This document shows, piece after piece, positions 33,865 to 41,220 of a DNA stretch of 64,000 nt. Within the stretch, counting starts at the first letter, position 1; every line of letters starts with the position of its first letter. The stretch is from Algoriphagus antarcticus (GTDB lineage: Bacteria > Bacteroidota > Bacteroidia > Cytophagales > Cyclobacteriaceae): assembly GCF_002150685.1 (NCBI RefSeq), contig NZ_MSSW01000031.1, positions 1-64,000 on the forward strand, read 5' to 3'. A program made the position numbers and the translations under genes. The notes beneath the pieces were generated by a model. That model had not been told where the DNA came from. It made no database searches and saw nothing but the letters and a program-made list of their open reading frames with translations.

Positions 33865-34013
33865 ATTCTCATCCAAAGTTTTCGAAAGAGAAAATTAAGA
33901 TGAATTTTTTATCTATTGAAAATCTACGGAGGATAATGCTTGACCTCAGAACTGTGTCAAAATAAATCTAGACCTTAGAAGGTTAGAAACTCCTCAACCA
34001 TTTTCTTCAATCT

Positions 34014-34041
34014 AACGTCACGTCGCTGCGCCGCCGTGAGA
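34014..34041 (-). repeat. Right terminal repeat of MITE-like segment 2
   Basis: Read on the minus strand from 34041 it starts TCTCACGGCGGCGCAGCGAC, a diverged copy of the same repeat facing the copy at 33822. The two bound about 220 bases. It begins only a few bases after the stop of the pseudouridine synthase gene. Confidence 0.5.
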
Positions 34042-34044
34042 GAT

Positions 34045-34662
34045 TTACCGCCTCGGTTTATTTGCCTCTGTCTTCTTAAATCCAGTCAAGCCCAACTTAT
34101 GGTAAATCGTCTTTTCCTCGATTTCCTGTACCTCACCTACTTTGAATCCAGCTATCGTCAATTTCTCCATAGACCATCGCACCAATCTCAAAGTAGGATA
34201 TCCAATCGCAGCAGTCATTTTGCGCACTTGACGGTTTTTACCCTCTATCAATGTCAAAGAAATCCACGTGTCAGGAATCGAAGCTCGATAGCGAATGGGA
34301 GGATCACGTTCTGGAAGCGATGGAGTTGGATCCAAAACCTTTGCTATAGCAGGTTTGGTTTTATAATCTCTCCCCTCCACATTGATCATCACACCTTGCA
34401 TAAGCTCTTTTAATACTGTTGGTTCGGCATTCCCCTCTACCTGAGCGTAATAGGTGCGTTGATGACCGAATCGAGGATTTAGCAGGTGATGATTCAGAGA
34501 TTTGTCGTCAGTAATAATAAGGAGTCCCTCAGAGTCCTTGTCCAGCCTGCCTACTGGATATACCTCCTTCGGAAAATCAAAAAGAGAGGCAAGTGTCTGC
34601 CCCTCTCCCGAAAATTGACTTAAAACCCCGAAAGGCTTATAAATGATAAAGTATCTAGCCAA
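34045..34662 (-). CDS. RluE/RsuA-type pseudouridine synthase
   Basis: The protein (about 205 residues) has the RsuA-family catalytic core without an S4 domain, as in RluE. The start RYFIIYKPFGVLSQF, motif II with the catalytic Asp (YPVGRLDKDSEGLLIITDD), and EGKNRQVRKMTAAIGYPTLRLVR are all typical. It converts a uridine of rRNA (position 2457 of 23S rRNA in E. coli RluE) to pseudouridine. TTG at 34662 gives the natural N-terminus. A GTG at 34692 is an alternative and would overlap the upstream gene by 20 bases. Confidence 0.92.
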   Translation of the reverse strand: MARYFIIYKPFGVLSQFSGEGQTLASLFDFPKEVYPVGRLDKDSEGLLIITDDKSLNHHLLNPRFGHQRTYYAQVEGNAEPTVLKELMQGVMINVEGRDYKTKPAIAKVLDPTPSLPERDPPIRYRASIPDTWISLTLIEGKNRQVRKMTAAIGYPTLRLVRWSMEKLTIAGFKVGEVQEIEEKTIYHKLGLTGFKKTEANKPRR

Positions 34663-34672
34663 AGTCAGTTTA

Positions 34673-34849
34673 TTAACTTCCGCAGCCCACACAGTCGATG
34701 CTTGAATCGGTTGGTTTCACCCCATCACGTTCCATCTTTAGGTTATGAATTTTGTCACGAATCTCCATGTCTGCAAACATCTCACCTGTGATCTGTGATT
34801 CCAAGGTTTGGATTTGCTCGTTATAGTTTTGAATTTGTAGCTCGCTCAT
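34673..34849 (-). CDS. Small 58-residue protein, unknown function
   Basis: The protein starts MSELQIQNYNEQIQTLESQ, a helical and probably coiled-coil segment, and ends in SSIDCVGCGS with two closely spaced cysteines. I do not recognise it as a named family. The CxxC end may bind a metal or act in redox reactions. It lies upstream of the pseudouridine synthase gene on the same strand with 10 or fewer bases between, so it is probably its operon partner. ATG at 34849 is preferred to an upstream start that adds an unlikely leader. Confidence 0.65.
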   Translation of the reverse strand: MSELQIQNYNEQIQTLESQITGEMFADMEIRDKIHNLKMERDGVKPTDSSIDCVGCGS

Positions 34850-34990
34850 AAAAATTAAATTTAAAGGGTTGAATTGATATCCTAAAATAGCCAGCGATCC
34901 TGAATAGTTCCTGATCAAAGCCTCATTTTTTTGTCAGAAATGATTCCAACTGAGCAGTAGAAACTTACCTTTCGAAAATTTATTAGAATA

Positions 34991-36115
34991 ATGCCTCTTT
35001 CAGAACTCATACATCTTCGTCAGCTCTTACATCAAAACCCCGAGACCTCTGGCGAAGAAATTAATACCGCAGAGAAGATTTTATCCTTTTTCGCAAAGCT
35101 CAAACCGGATCAAACTATCCAAAATTTAGGTGGAAATGGAATTGCTTTTATCTTCAAAGGGAAATATCCTGGTTCAAGAAGTTTGTTTCGAGCTGAGCTT
35201 GATGCCCTTCCCATTCAGGAAAATAAAGGTCTAAGCTATAGAAGCCAGACTGAAGGAAAAGCACATCTTTGTGGGCATGATGGCCATATGACAATAGCCT
35301 GCGGCTTGGGAGAAAAACTCGCTGCGCAAAGACCTGAGAATGGAGAAGTCGTTTTGCTTTTCCAACCAGCCGAAGAAACAGGCGAAGGTGCGAGAAGAAT
35401 TCTTGACGACCCAAAATTCCGGCAAATTAACCCGGACTTTGCCTTTGCGCTTCATAATCTCCCAGGTTTTCCGCTCCATCAAGTGGTAATCAGAAAAGGA
35501 ACATTTGCAGCCGGAAGCACAGGCTTGACGATTTTTTTGACTGGAAAAACTTCCCATGCAGCACATCCAGATGCAGGAATCAATCCTTCTCAGGCAATAG
35601 CGCAACTGATTCAAATTCTCCCCAAACTTCCCGAAAAGCTAAAAAGATTTGCTTTGGTCACAGTCATCCATGTTGAGATTGGGAGTTTGGCTTTTGGAAC
35701 CAGTGCCGGAAAAGGAAGCTTAAGTCTGACAATTCGAGCTTTTGACCAGAATGATCTGGAAAGCTTGATTGACTTGATCACTGAAGAATCCATAAGAATT
35801 ACCTCCTCCGAAAAATTAGGCTGTGAGTTTAGCTTCGTGGAAAAATTCGCCGTTTCCAAAAATGATCCAAAAGCTGCGTATATCGCCGAAGAAGTAATGA
35901 AAGGATTAAACTTGAACCTTTGGGAGAAACCAGAGCCCTTTCGCTGGTCAGAGGATTTTGGTTTGTTTAGCCAATCGTGCCCTTCTTACCTTTTTGGATT
36001 GGGAGCAGGAGAAAACTGTCCACAACTTCATGAGCCAACCTATGATTTCCCCGATGAATTGATAGAGACAGGAGTAAGGATTTTTGAGGGGATTGCGAGA
36101 AAGCTGAATGGGTGA
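34991..36115 (+). CDS. M20 family amidohydrolase
   Basis: The 374-residue enzyme is an M20D-type metallohydrolase of the hippurate/IAA-amino acid hydrolase group. Metal and catalytic motifs include AELDALPI, HLCGHDGHM, LLFQPAEETGEGA and FALHNLPGFP, and the dimerisation domain starts at AGSTGLTIFLTGKTSHAAHPD. It releases amino acids from N-acyl or N-acetyl conjugates in the cytoplasm, and the exact substrate is unclear. Compared with the usual RAELDALPI the region is intact. It is a single gene divergent from the small CxxC protein. Confidence 0.92.
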   Translation: MPLSELIHLRQLLHQNPETSGEEINTAEKILSFFAKLKPDQTIQNLGGNGIAFIFKGKYPGSRSLFRAELDALPIQENKGLSYRSQTEGKAHLCGHDGHMTIACGLGEKLAAQRPENGEVVLLFQPAEETGEGARRILDDPKFRQINPDFAFALHNLPGFPLHQVVIRKGTFAAGSTGLTIFLTGKTSHAAHPDAGINPSQAIAQLIQILPKLPEKLKRFALVTVIHVEIGSLAFGTSAGKGSLSLTIRAFDQNDLESLIDLITEESIRITSSEKLGCEFSFVEKFAVSKNDPKAAYIAEEVMKGLNLNLWEKPEPFRWSEDFGLFSQSCPSYLFGLGAGENCPQLHEPTYDFPDELIETGVRIFEGIARKLNG

Positions 36116-36210
36116 AAGTTCGAAAAATTAATTCCAGCTTATTGAGAAGCATGATAACGGAGATTGCTAAGACTTAAACCGCAATAGCTACAACTTTACT
36201 CATTCTGAAA

Positions 36211-36250
36211 ACTGCTACCTCTGCGAAAAACTCAGTGTCCACTGCGGTTA
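36211..36250 (-). repeat. Dispersed 40-bp intergenic repeat, copy 2
   Basis: Read on the minus strand, it begins TAACCGCAGTGGACACTGAG and matches 2467-2506 at about 30 of 40 positions. It sits between the M20 gene and the NIPSNAP terminator. Confidence 0.6.
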
Positions 36251-36260
36251 AAAGATTACA

Positions 36261-36285
36261 AAAAAAGCCGACTCACGCCGGCTTT
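36261..36285 (-). terminator. Terminator of the NIPSNAP gene
   Basis: AAAGCCG (36264-36270) pairs with CGGCTTT (36279-36285), and the A-run gives a U-tract on the minus strand. It is nearly identical to the terminator at 37321-37346. Confidence 0.85.
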
Positions 36286-36294
36286 GTAAGTGTC

Positions 36295-37074
36295 CTACAG
36301 ATCTGAATATGCTGTTGGGTAAAGCAACTTCGTATCGTTGCGAGAAACCGTATTCTGATATTCAGGGAGATTTTTCATCCCTGCCCAAGCAGGATCAGCT
36401 CCAAATTGTTTCCAATGTTCGTTTCTTACTTCCATGTTTTCATGAGTAGTCATATACATTAGATTTGGCATATTTGCGCCAGCGATCGTCTCAGCATAGA
36501 AGATTGGACTACAATTCAATCTGCTGAAAATATCCATCTCGCCAGAGTTAAACATCTTCACTTTTTGCTTATACAGACGCTCTGTAGCAGCTTCATAACT
36601 TCTCAGCTCGTAAACTCTCTCCTTTTTATCGTTTTTCAATTTTGACTCTGCAAATTTCGGCTGCCCGGTCATCGCCTGCATGATAGAAGTTTCCATTCTC
36701 TTATAAGGAGGTTGATCAAAAGCAGCATTGATGTAAGCACTTCCAGCAGTTAGATATGTTTGGTCTTTAGCCAATTTTCCTTCCAAAGCTAAGTACTCAT
36801 CCATTGATTTGAATGGCAGAAATAAATAAACTGCCTTACCTGCGTTAGGCTGAGATTCGATTGGTTTGAATACGCCAACTTTGGCTATGCCCTGTTTGTG
36901 CGCAGCGGGAATAAATGCTTTGGAGAGATAGTCATCCAGCATAGCTTCTTGCGCTGCATTTTCAATGTGATAAGTTCTCAGTTCGTAAAAATCTCTTTTT
37001 TGAGCATACAAGCTAGAGCTCAAAAACAAGGAGAAAACGATACAGAGGAGTGACAAATAATTTATGCGTTTCAT
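36295..37074 (-). CDS. NIPSNAP family protein
   Basis: The 259-residue protein has a signal peptide (SLLCIVFSLFLSSSLYAQ) and two NIPSNAP (ferredoxin-like alpha/beta) repeats, the first starting YELRTYHIENAAQEAMLDDY and the second VYELRSYEAATERLYKQK. In bacteria these exported proteins have no firm function, and the fold resembles dimeric alpha-beta barrel proteins. It is flanked by terminators and separated from the M1 peptidase gene by 277 bases, so it is likely monocistronic. Confidence 0.9.
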   Translation of the reverse strand: MKRINYLSLLCIVFSLFLSSSLYAQKRDFYELRTYHIENAAQEAMLDDYLSKAFIPAAHKQGIAKVGVFKPIESQPNAGKAVYLFLPFKSMDEYLALEGKLAKDQTYLTAGSAYINAAFDQPPYKRMETSIMQAMTGQPKFAESKLKNDKKERVYELRSYEAATERLYKQKVKMFNSGEMDIFSRLNCSPIFYAETIAGANMPNLMYMTTHENMEVRNEHWKQFGADPAWAGMKNLPEYQNTVSRNDTKLLYPTAYSDL

Positions 37075-37320
37075 TATTGTTTATTAGGTTATAGGGATTA
37101 AGTTGACAATGTAAACTTTTCTTCTTTAGCTGCCATCCTGCTCTAAAAATCCTAAGGAAAATTTAAGATTAGAGCTATTCCAAATGTAAAGGCAGGATAA
37201 CTAGGTAGATATTATTAAGATCTGGCCGGAGCAAAGATTAAGTTAAACTCAGCAACATAAGAAAGGAGTATTTAGTCTAAGACATACTATTTCATTAAGC
37301 ATGCTTTTTTGAGAATACAT

Positions 37321-37346
37321 AAAAAAAGCCGACTCTCGCCGGCTTT
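37321..37346 (-). terminator. Terminator of the M1 peptidase gene
   Basis: AAAGCCG (37325-37331) pairs with CGGCTTT (37340-37346), followed on the minus strand by a U-tract. The hairpin differs by one loop base from the one at 36261-36285. The rest of 37075-37320 is AT-rich, with no gene seen. Confidence 0.85.
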
Positions 37347-37351
37347 CTATT

Positions 37352-39682
37352 TTATTGGTTATTATTTGCTCTTTTCATTGGGTTGCTCCCAGTTGAAGCT
37401 CCTCTTGCAGCTCCGTTACCTTTGAAAAGCTCAAATCTAGAGGGCTGATACTGCGGTGGCCAGTAATTACTTGTCTCATCTATATCAGCAGTTTCTCTTT
37501 TTGGATCAAGGATGATTTGAGTGACTTCTTTCTTTTTCACAAATACCTTAGTCACTTCAGATTCATTCTTTCTCCAAATTTCTACGGGGATTCGGTCTAT
37601 TTCAGAAGTACCATCCGCATATTGGAACTCCAAAATAATCGGCATTACCAGCCCACCTACATTTTTGAAGGTGATCTCATAGAAGTTCAAATCACTTTCC
37701 ATCAACTCTTTTTCTTTTGGAGAAAGGCTTGCCATAAATTTCTTATAGCTCTCTTCATCTTCTGGAGTTACTGTGAAAGGATTATATGCAGTGTAGAAAT
37801 CGCGTGTTGAAGGATTTGCCTCAATCACAGTTTCCTTGACATCTCTTCTATTGAACTCTTTGGAAACGTAATCCTCCTCACGATCAGCTTCAGCTTTCAT
37901 TGCAGCCATTCTTTCGGCAGGAGTTTGATTATTCATTTTATAAAGAGACACATTTTCAATAGCAATGTCCACCGGCTCAGTGCCATAGAACCAGCCTCTC
38001 CAAAACCAATCCAAATCAACAGCAGAGGCATCTTCCATGGTGCGGAAAAGATCCTCAGGGGTCGGATGCTTAAACATCCATCTGCGTGCATACTCTTTGA
38101 AAGCATAATCAAACAACTCACGTCCCATCACAGTCTCACGAAGAATATTCAGTGCGGTGGCTGGCTTTGCGTAAGCATTTGGTCCAAACTGAATGATATT
38201 TTCAGAGTTGGTCATGATTGGCTCCAAGGTATTAGAAGCACTTTTCATGTAAGGAACAATCTTGTGTGCAGGGCCGCGACGGGAAGGGAAATTTCTGTCC
38301 CACTCCTGCTCTGCCATAAACTGCATAAAGGTATTCAGGCCTTCATCCATCCAAGTCCACTGACGCTCGTCAGAGTTGACGATCATAGGAAAGAAATTGT
38401 GTCCTACTTCGTGAATAATCACACCGATCATTCCGTTTTTCACAGCCTCAGAATACGTCCCATCCGAATCCGGACGACCATAATTGAAGCAAATCATTGG
38501 GTATTCCATACCATTCGCAGCCTCTACAGAGATCGCAGTTGGATATGGATAATCGAATGTATGTGCAGAATATGACTTGATCGTATGCGCCACCACTCGG
38601 GTAGAATACTGACCCCAAAGCGGATTTGCTTCTTTCGCATAATAGGACATTGCCATCACCTCTTTACCACCTTGTTTCACGGCCATCGCATCCCAAATGA
38701 ATTTGCGAGAAGAGGTCCATGCAAAATCACGAACGTTTTCTGCTTTAAATTTCCAGGTTTTCTTTGCGTCAGACTTACTCTTTTCCAGCTCAGTCGCCTC
38801 ATCCTGTGTACGGATTACAACTGGTGCATCATAGGTTTTCCTAGCTTGATTCCATCTATTTAGCTCAGTAGGCGATAGTACTTGACTTGCATTTTGCAGC
38901 TCGCCAGTCGCTCCGACCATGTGATCAGCTGGCACGGTGATATTCACCTCATAATTTCCAAAAACTAATGCAAACTCACCTGAACCCAAGAATTGCTTGT
39001 TTTGCCATCCATCAAAATCTGAATAAACAGCCATTCTAGGAAACCACTCAGCCATAGTGTAGAGGTAATTGTCATCTCCTTCGAAATACTCATACCCTGG
39101 ACGACCAGAGATATAGCCGACTCTATTGGCAATATTAAAAGACCATTCTACTCCGAAAGTGAAGCTATCACCCGCTTTCAAAGGCGTAGGAAGATCAATT
39201 CGCATCATAGTTTTATTCACAGTCACAGGTAGCGGGTTGCCTTTGGCATCTTTTACTTCCAATACTTTGTAGCCAAAATCCTCATTTGCCCAGATGAGCC
39301 CTTCGAGATTACGAAGCGTCATTCTGGAATCGAAGGAGCTTTCAGCAGCCTTTGGAGTATCGGAATCTGCACCACGCTGATTTTCCTCCAGCTGCACCCA
39401 GAGATAAGTCAGTTGATCTGGAGAATTGTTGATGTAAGTGACCTTCTCGGATCCTTTGATGGATTGATTCGCGTCATCCAGCTCCACGTTTATCACGTAG
39501 TTTGCTTGTTGCTGCCAATACATATGGCCTGGGGCTCCAGAGGCAGTTCGGTAAACATTTGGCGTGCGAAGCATCGTACCAAGCTGCTCAAAACGCTCCG
39601 CATGATTCTGTTCTGATTGCTGCGCAAAAGCAGGGAAAATTCCCAAGATTGCAAGCGCTGTAAGTGCAAGTAGTTTTCTCAT
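37352..39682 (-). CDS. M1 family metallopeptidase
   Basis: The 776-residue exported aminopeptidase-like enzyme has a signal peptide (LTALAILGIFPAFAQ), an N-terminal beta domain and the M1 zinc site HEVGHN (His424) with the third ligand Glu 18 residues after the second His (MDEGLNTF). The usual GAMEN motif is replaced by SVEAANGMEYPMICF, a common variant in this Bacteroidota subgroup. It probably trims peptides in the periplasm. HupE and DUF6702 genes follow upstream, an arrangement I recall in related genomes. Confidence 0.93.
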   Translation of the reverse strand: MRKLLALTALAILGIFPAFAQQSEQNHAERFEQLGTMLRTPNVYRTASGAPGHMYWQQQANYVINVELDDANQSIKGSEKVTYINNSPDQLTYLWVQLEENQRGADSDTPKAAESSFDSRMTLRNLEGLIWANEDFGYKVLEVKDAKGNPLPVTVNKTMMRIDLPTPLKAGDSFTFGVEWSFNIANRVGYISGRPGYEYFEGDDNYLYTMAEWFPRMAVYSDFDGWQNKQFLGSGEFALVFGNYEVNITVPADHMVGATGELQNASQVLSPTELNRWNQARKTYDAPVVIRTQDEATELEKSKSDAKKTWKFKAENVRDFAWTSSRKFIWDAMAVKQGGKEVMAMSYYAKEANPLWGQYSTRVVAHTIKSYSAHTFDYPYPTAISVEAANGMEYPMICFNYGRPDSDGTYSEAVKNGMIGVIIHEVGHNFFPMIVNSDERQWTWMDEGLNTFMQFMAEQEWDRNFPSRRGPAHKIVPYMKSASNTLEPIMTNSENIIQFGPNAYAKPATALNILRETVMGRELFDYAFKEYARRWMFKHPTPEDLFRTMEDASAVDLDWFWRGWFYGTEPVDIAIENVSLYKMNNQTPAERMAAMKAEADREEDYVSKEFNRRDVKETVIEANPSTRDFYTAYNPFTVTPEDEESYKKFMASLSPKEKELMESDLNFYEITFKNVGGLVMPIILEFQYADGTSEIDRIPVEIWRKNESEVTKVFVKKKEVTQIILDPKRETADIDETSNYWPPQYQPSRFELFKGNGAARGASTGSNPMKRANNNQ

Positions 39683-39759
39683 TATCTATTTATTTATTCT
39701 CAATTCAATAATATATCTCTTTTCATCGGTCACCGGACAACTGCCACCAAACATATTTT

Positions 39760-40341
39760 CTACCAATATTTTGCCTCTAGCATCAGCATCAAAGCCACTC
39801 CAAACACCATGGAGGCAATTATTAACGTCCATTCTTTCCGGCTGACTCCAGCTATTCCTACTAAGATAGAGGTGGCTAGAAGAAATATTCCTACTATCAC
39901 TAATTGGCCTAATTCTAACCCCAGATTGAATGCTAGCAGAGGTTGCCAAATGCTAGCTTCTTTGCCTAGAAGGCTTCGCAAATAAATGGAAAAACCCAAT
40001 CCGTGAATCAGACCAAAGATCAAGGCAAAGATATAGTTGATAGAAACACCCTTACCTGAGGATGGTTTTGGACGGAGAATTGTAATAAATGCGGTGATGG
40101 CGATAGTAACTGGTATCAAGAATTCAATCAGATCCGAATTCACATTGACCAACTTGAAAGTAGCCAAAGCTAAAGTCAGCGAATGGCCGATTGTAAAAGC
40201 TGTCACTAAAATCACGACTTTGCGCCAATCTCTAGGAATAAAGACCGCACAAAGTGCCAATACAAAAAGGATGTGGTCATAGCCATGGATATCAAGGATA
40301 TGCTGAAGGCCAAGACGAAAATACAATTGAAATGAACTCAT
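39760..40341 (-). CDS. HupE/UreJ family membrane protein
   Basis: The 193-residue protein has about six transmembrane helices and the HupE/UreJ signature HILDIHGYDHILFVLAL near the N-terminus, plus LIFGLIHGLGFS. The conserved histidines suggest metal (often nickel or cobalt) permeation in classical members. In Bacteroidota this variant sits beside DUF6702 and M1 peptidase genes without hydrogenase or urease, so the substrate may differ. It is divergent from the DUF6702 gene by 83 bases. Confidence 0.9.
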   Translation of the reverse strand: MSSFQLYFRLGLQHILDIHGYDHILFVLALCAVFIPRDWRKVVILVTAFTIGHSLTLALATFKLVNVNSDLIEFLIPVTIAITAFITILRPKPSSGKGVSINYIFALIFGLIHGLGFSIYLRSLLGKEASIWQPLLAFNLGLELGQLVIVGIFLLATSILVGIAGVSRKEWTLIIASMVFGVALMLMLEAKYW

Positions 40342-40424
40342 AGAAAGGGTGAAATACCTCTAAAGAAGTAAATTGCGCAATAATACGGCTTTATTCATAG
40401 AAAAGACAGACCCAAGAATACCAA

Positions 40425-40916
40425 ATGCTACAGTTTTATTTATACTTGATCAGCTTGGGATGGCTGGTAGTTGCCCACCCTTTTCACCTCAGTTTGACTG
40501 AGATTAAATGGAATACCACTAGTGAACAACTGGAGATTTCACAGAAGATTTTCTGGGATGATTTAGAAGTTGCCCTAAGTGGATACCATGATGAATCCAT
40601 TGATTTTCTAAATCCTGCAAACACAGAAAAGCTTAATAAGCAGATCGAAACTTACTTGCTGGCACAAAATAAAATCTGGATTGACGACAAATCAATTAAA
40701 GTAAAATATCTCGGCTACGAAGTGGAAGAAGATGCGGCCTGGTTCTATCTCGAATCCGAGAAAGTTCAAGAGCCGACCTCTATCAGAGTTAAAAACAGTT
40801 TATTACTGGAAGATTTTTCAGATCAAAAGAATGTGGTCCAATTCTATTTCGAAACAAATTCTCCCAGAAGCATTATACTTGGAAAGGGCAACGAGTCTGG
40901 TGTATTGAATAATTAA
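40425..40916 (+). CDS. DUF6702 family protein
   Basis: The 163-residue protein starts with a hydrophobic leader (FYLYLISLGWLVVAHPFHLS) and continues with a beta-rich soluble domain (LTEIKWNTTSEQLEISQKIF), the pattern of DUF6702. It is probably periplasmic. The HPFHLSLTEI segment directly after the leader is a possible metal site. Divergent pairing with HupE and a nearby M1 peptidase is, to my knowledge, a recurrent Bacteroidota layout. The function is unknown. Confidence 0.8.
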   Translation: MLQFYLYLISLGWLVVAHPFHLSLTEIKWNTTSEQLEISQKIFWDDLEVALSGYHDESIDFLNPANTEKLNKQIETYLLAQNKIWIDDKSIKVKYLGYEVEEDAAWFYLESEKVQEPTSIRVKNSLLLEDFSDQKNVVQFYFETNSPRSIILGKGNESGVLNN

Positions 40917-41184
40917 AGGAATGGTTATTCTTACATAAAATATTGCCAATATTCATATTCACTTCTATCAATATTTTTTCTTACTAGACTTTTAATTATA
41001 TTTTTTAACATAACCTGCATATTCCAATAAAAAAATTTAAAAATTTGAATTATAGAGGTTTGTCGGATAATTATATTGTAAATAAAGTTTTTTACAGAAC
41101 ATTCTTTAGATGACAAATTTATTTTTACATTCATAGTCAAGTCATGCTTATAAAGTGCATAGCTTTTAATCCATCTCAAACCTG

Positions 41185-41203
41185 ACAGGTTAAACGAACC
41201 TGT
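41185..41203. promoter_or_regulatory. Inverted repeat before the first SusC gene
   Basis: ACAGGTT (41185-41191) and AACCTGT (41197-41203) form a perfect 7-bp inverted repeat with a 5-base loop, 17 bases before the susC ATG. It could be an operator or a leader hairpin controlling ribosome access. The rest of the 304-base region 40917-41220 is extremely AT-rich, with no reliable gene. Confidence 0.45.
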
Positions 41204-41220
41204 TAAAAATTTCTAAACTT

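Noticed and set aside
37925..38575. 216-residue plus-strand frame
   Set aside because: It is antisense inside the M1 peptidase gene, with Cys/His-rich random-looking composition.
40931..41179. 82-residue minus-strand frame upstream of the first susC
   Set aside because: It is extremely AT-rich with biased Ile, Lys and Asn composition, no recognisable motif and lies in a likely promoter region. Better read as a chance frame.
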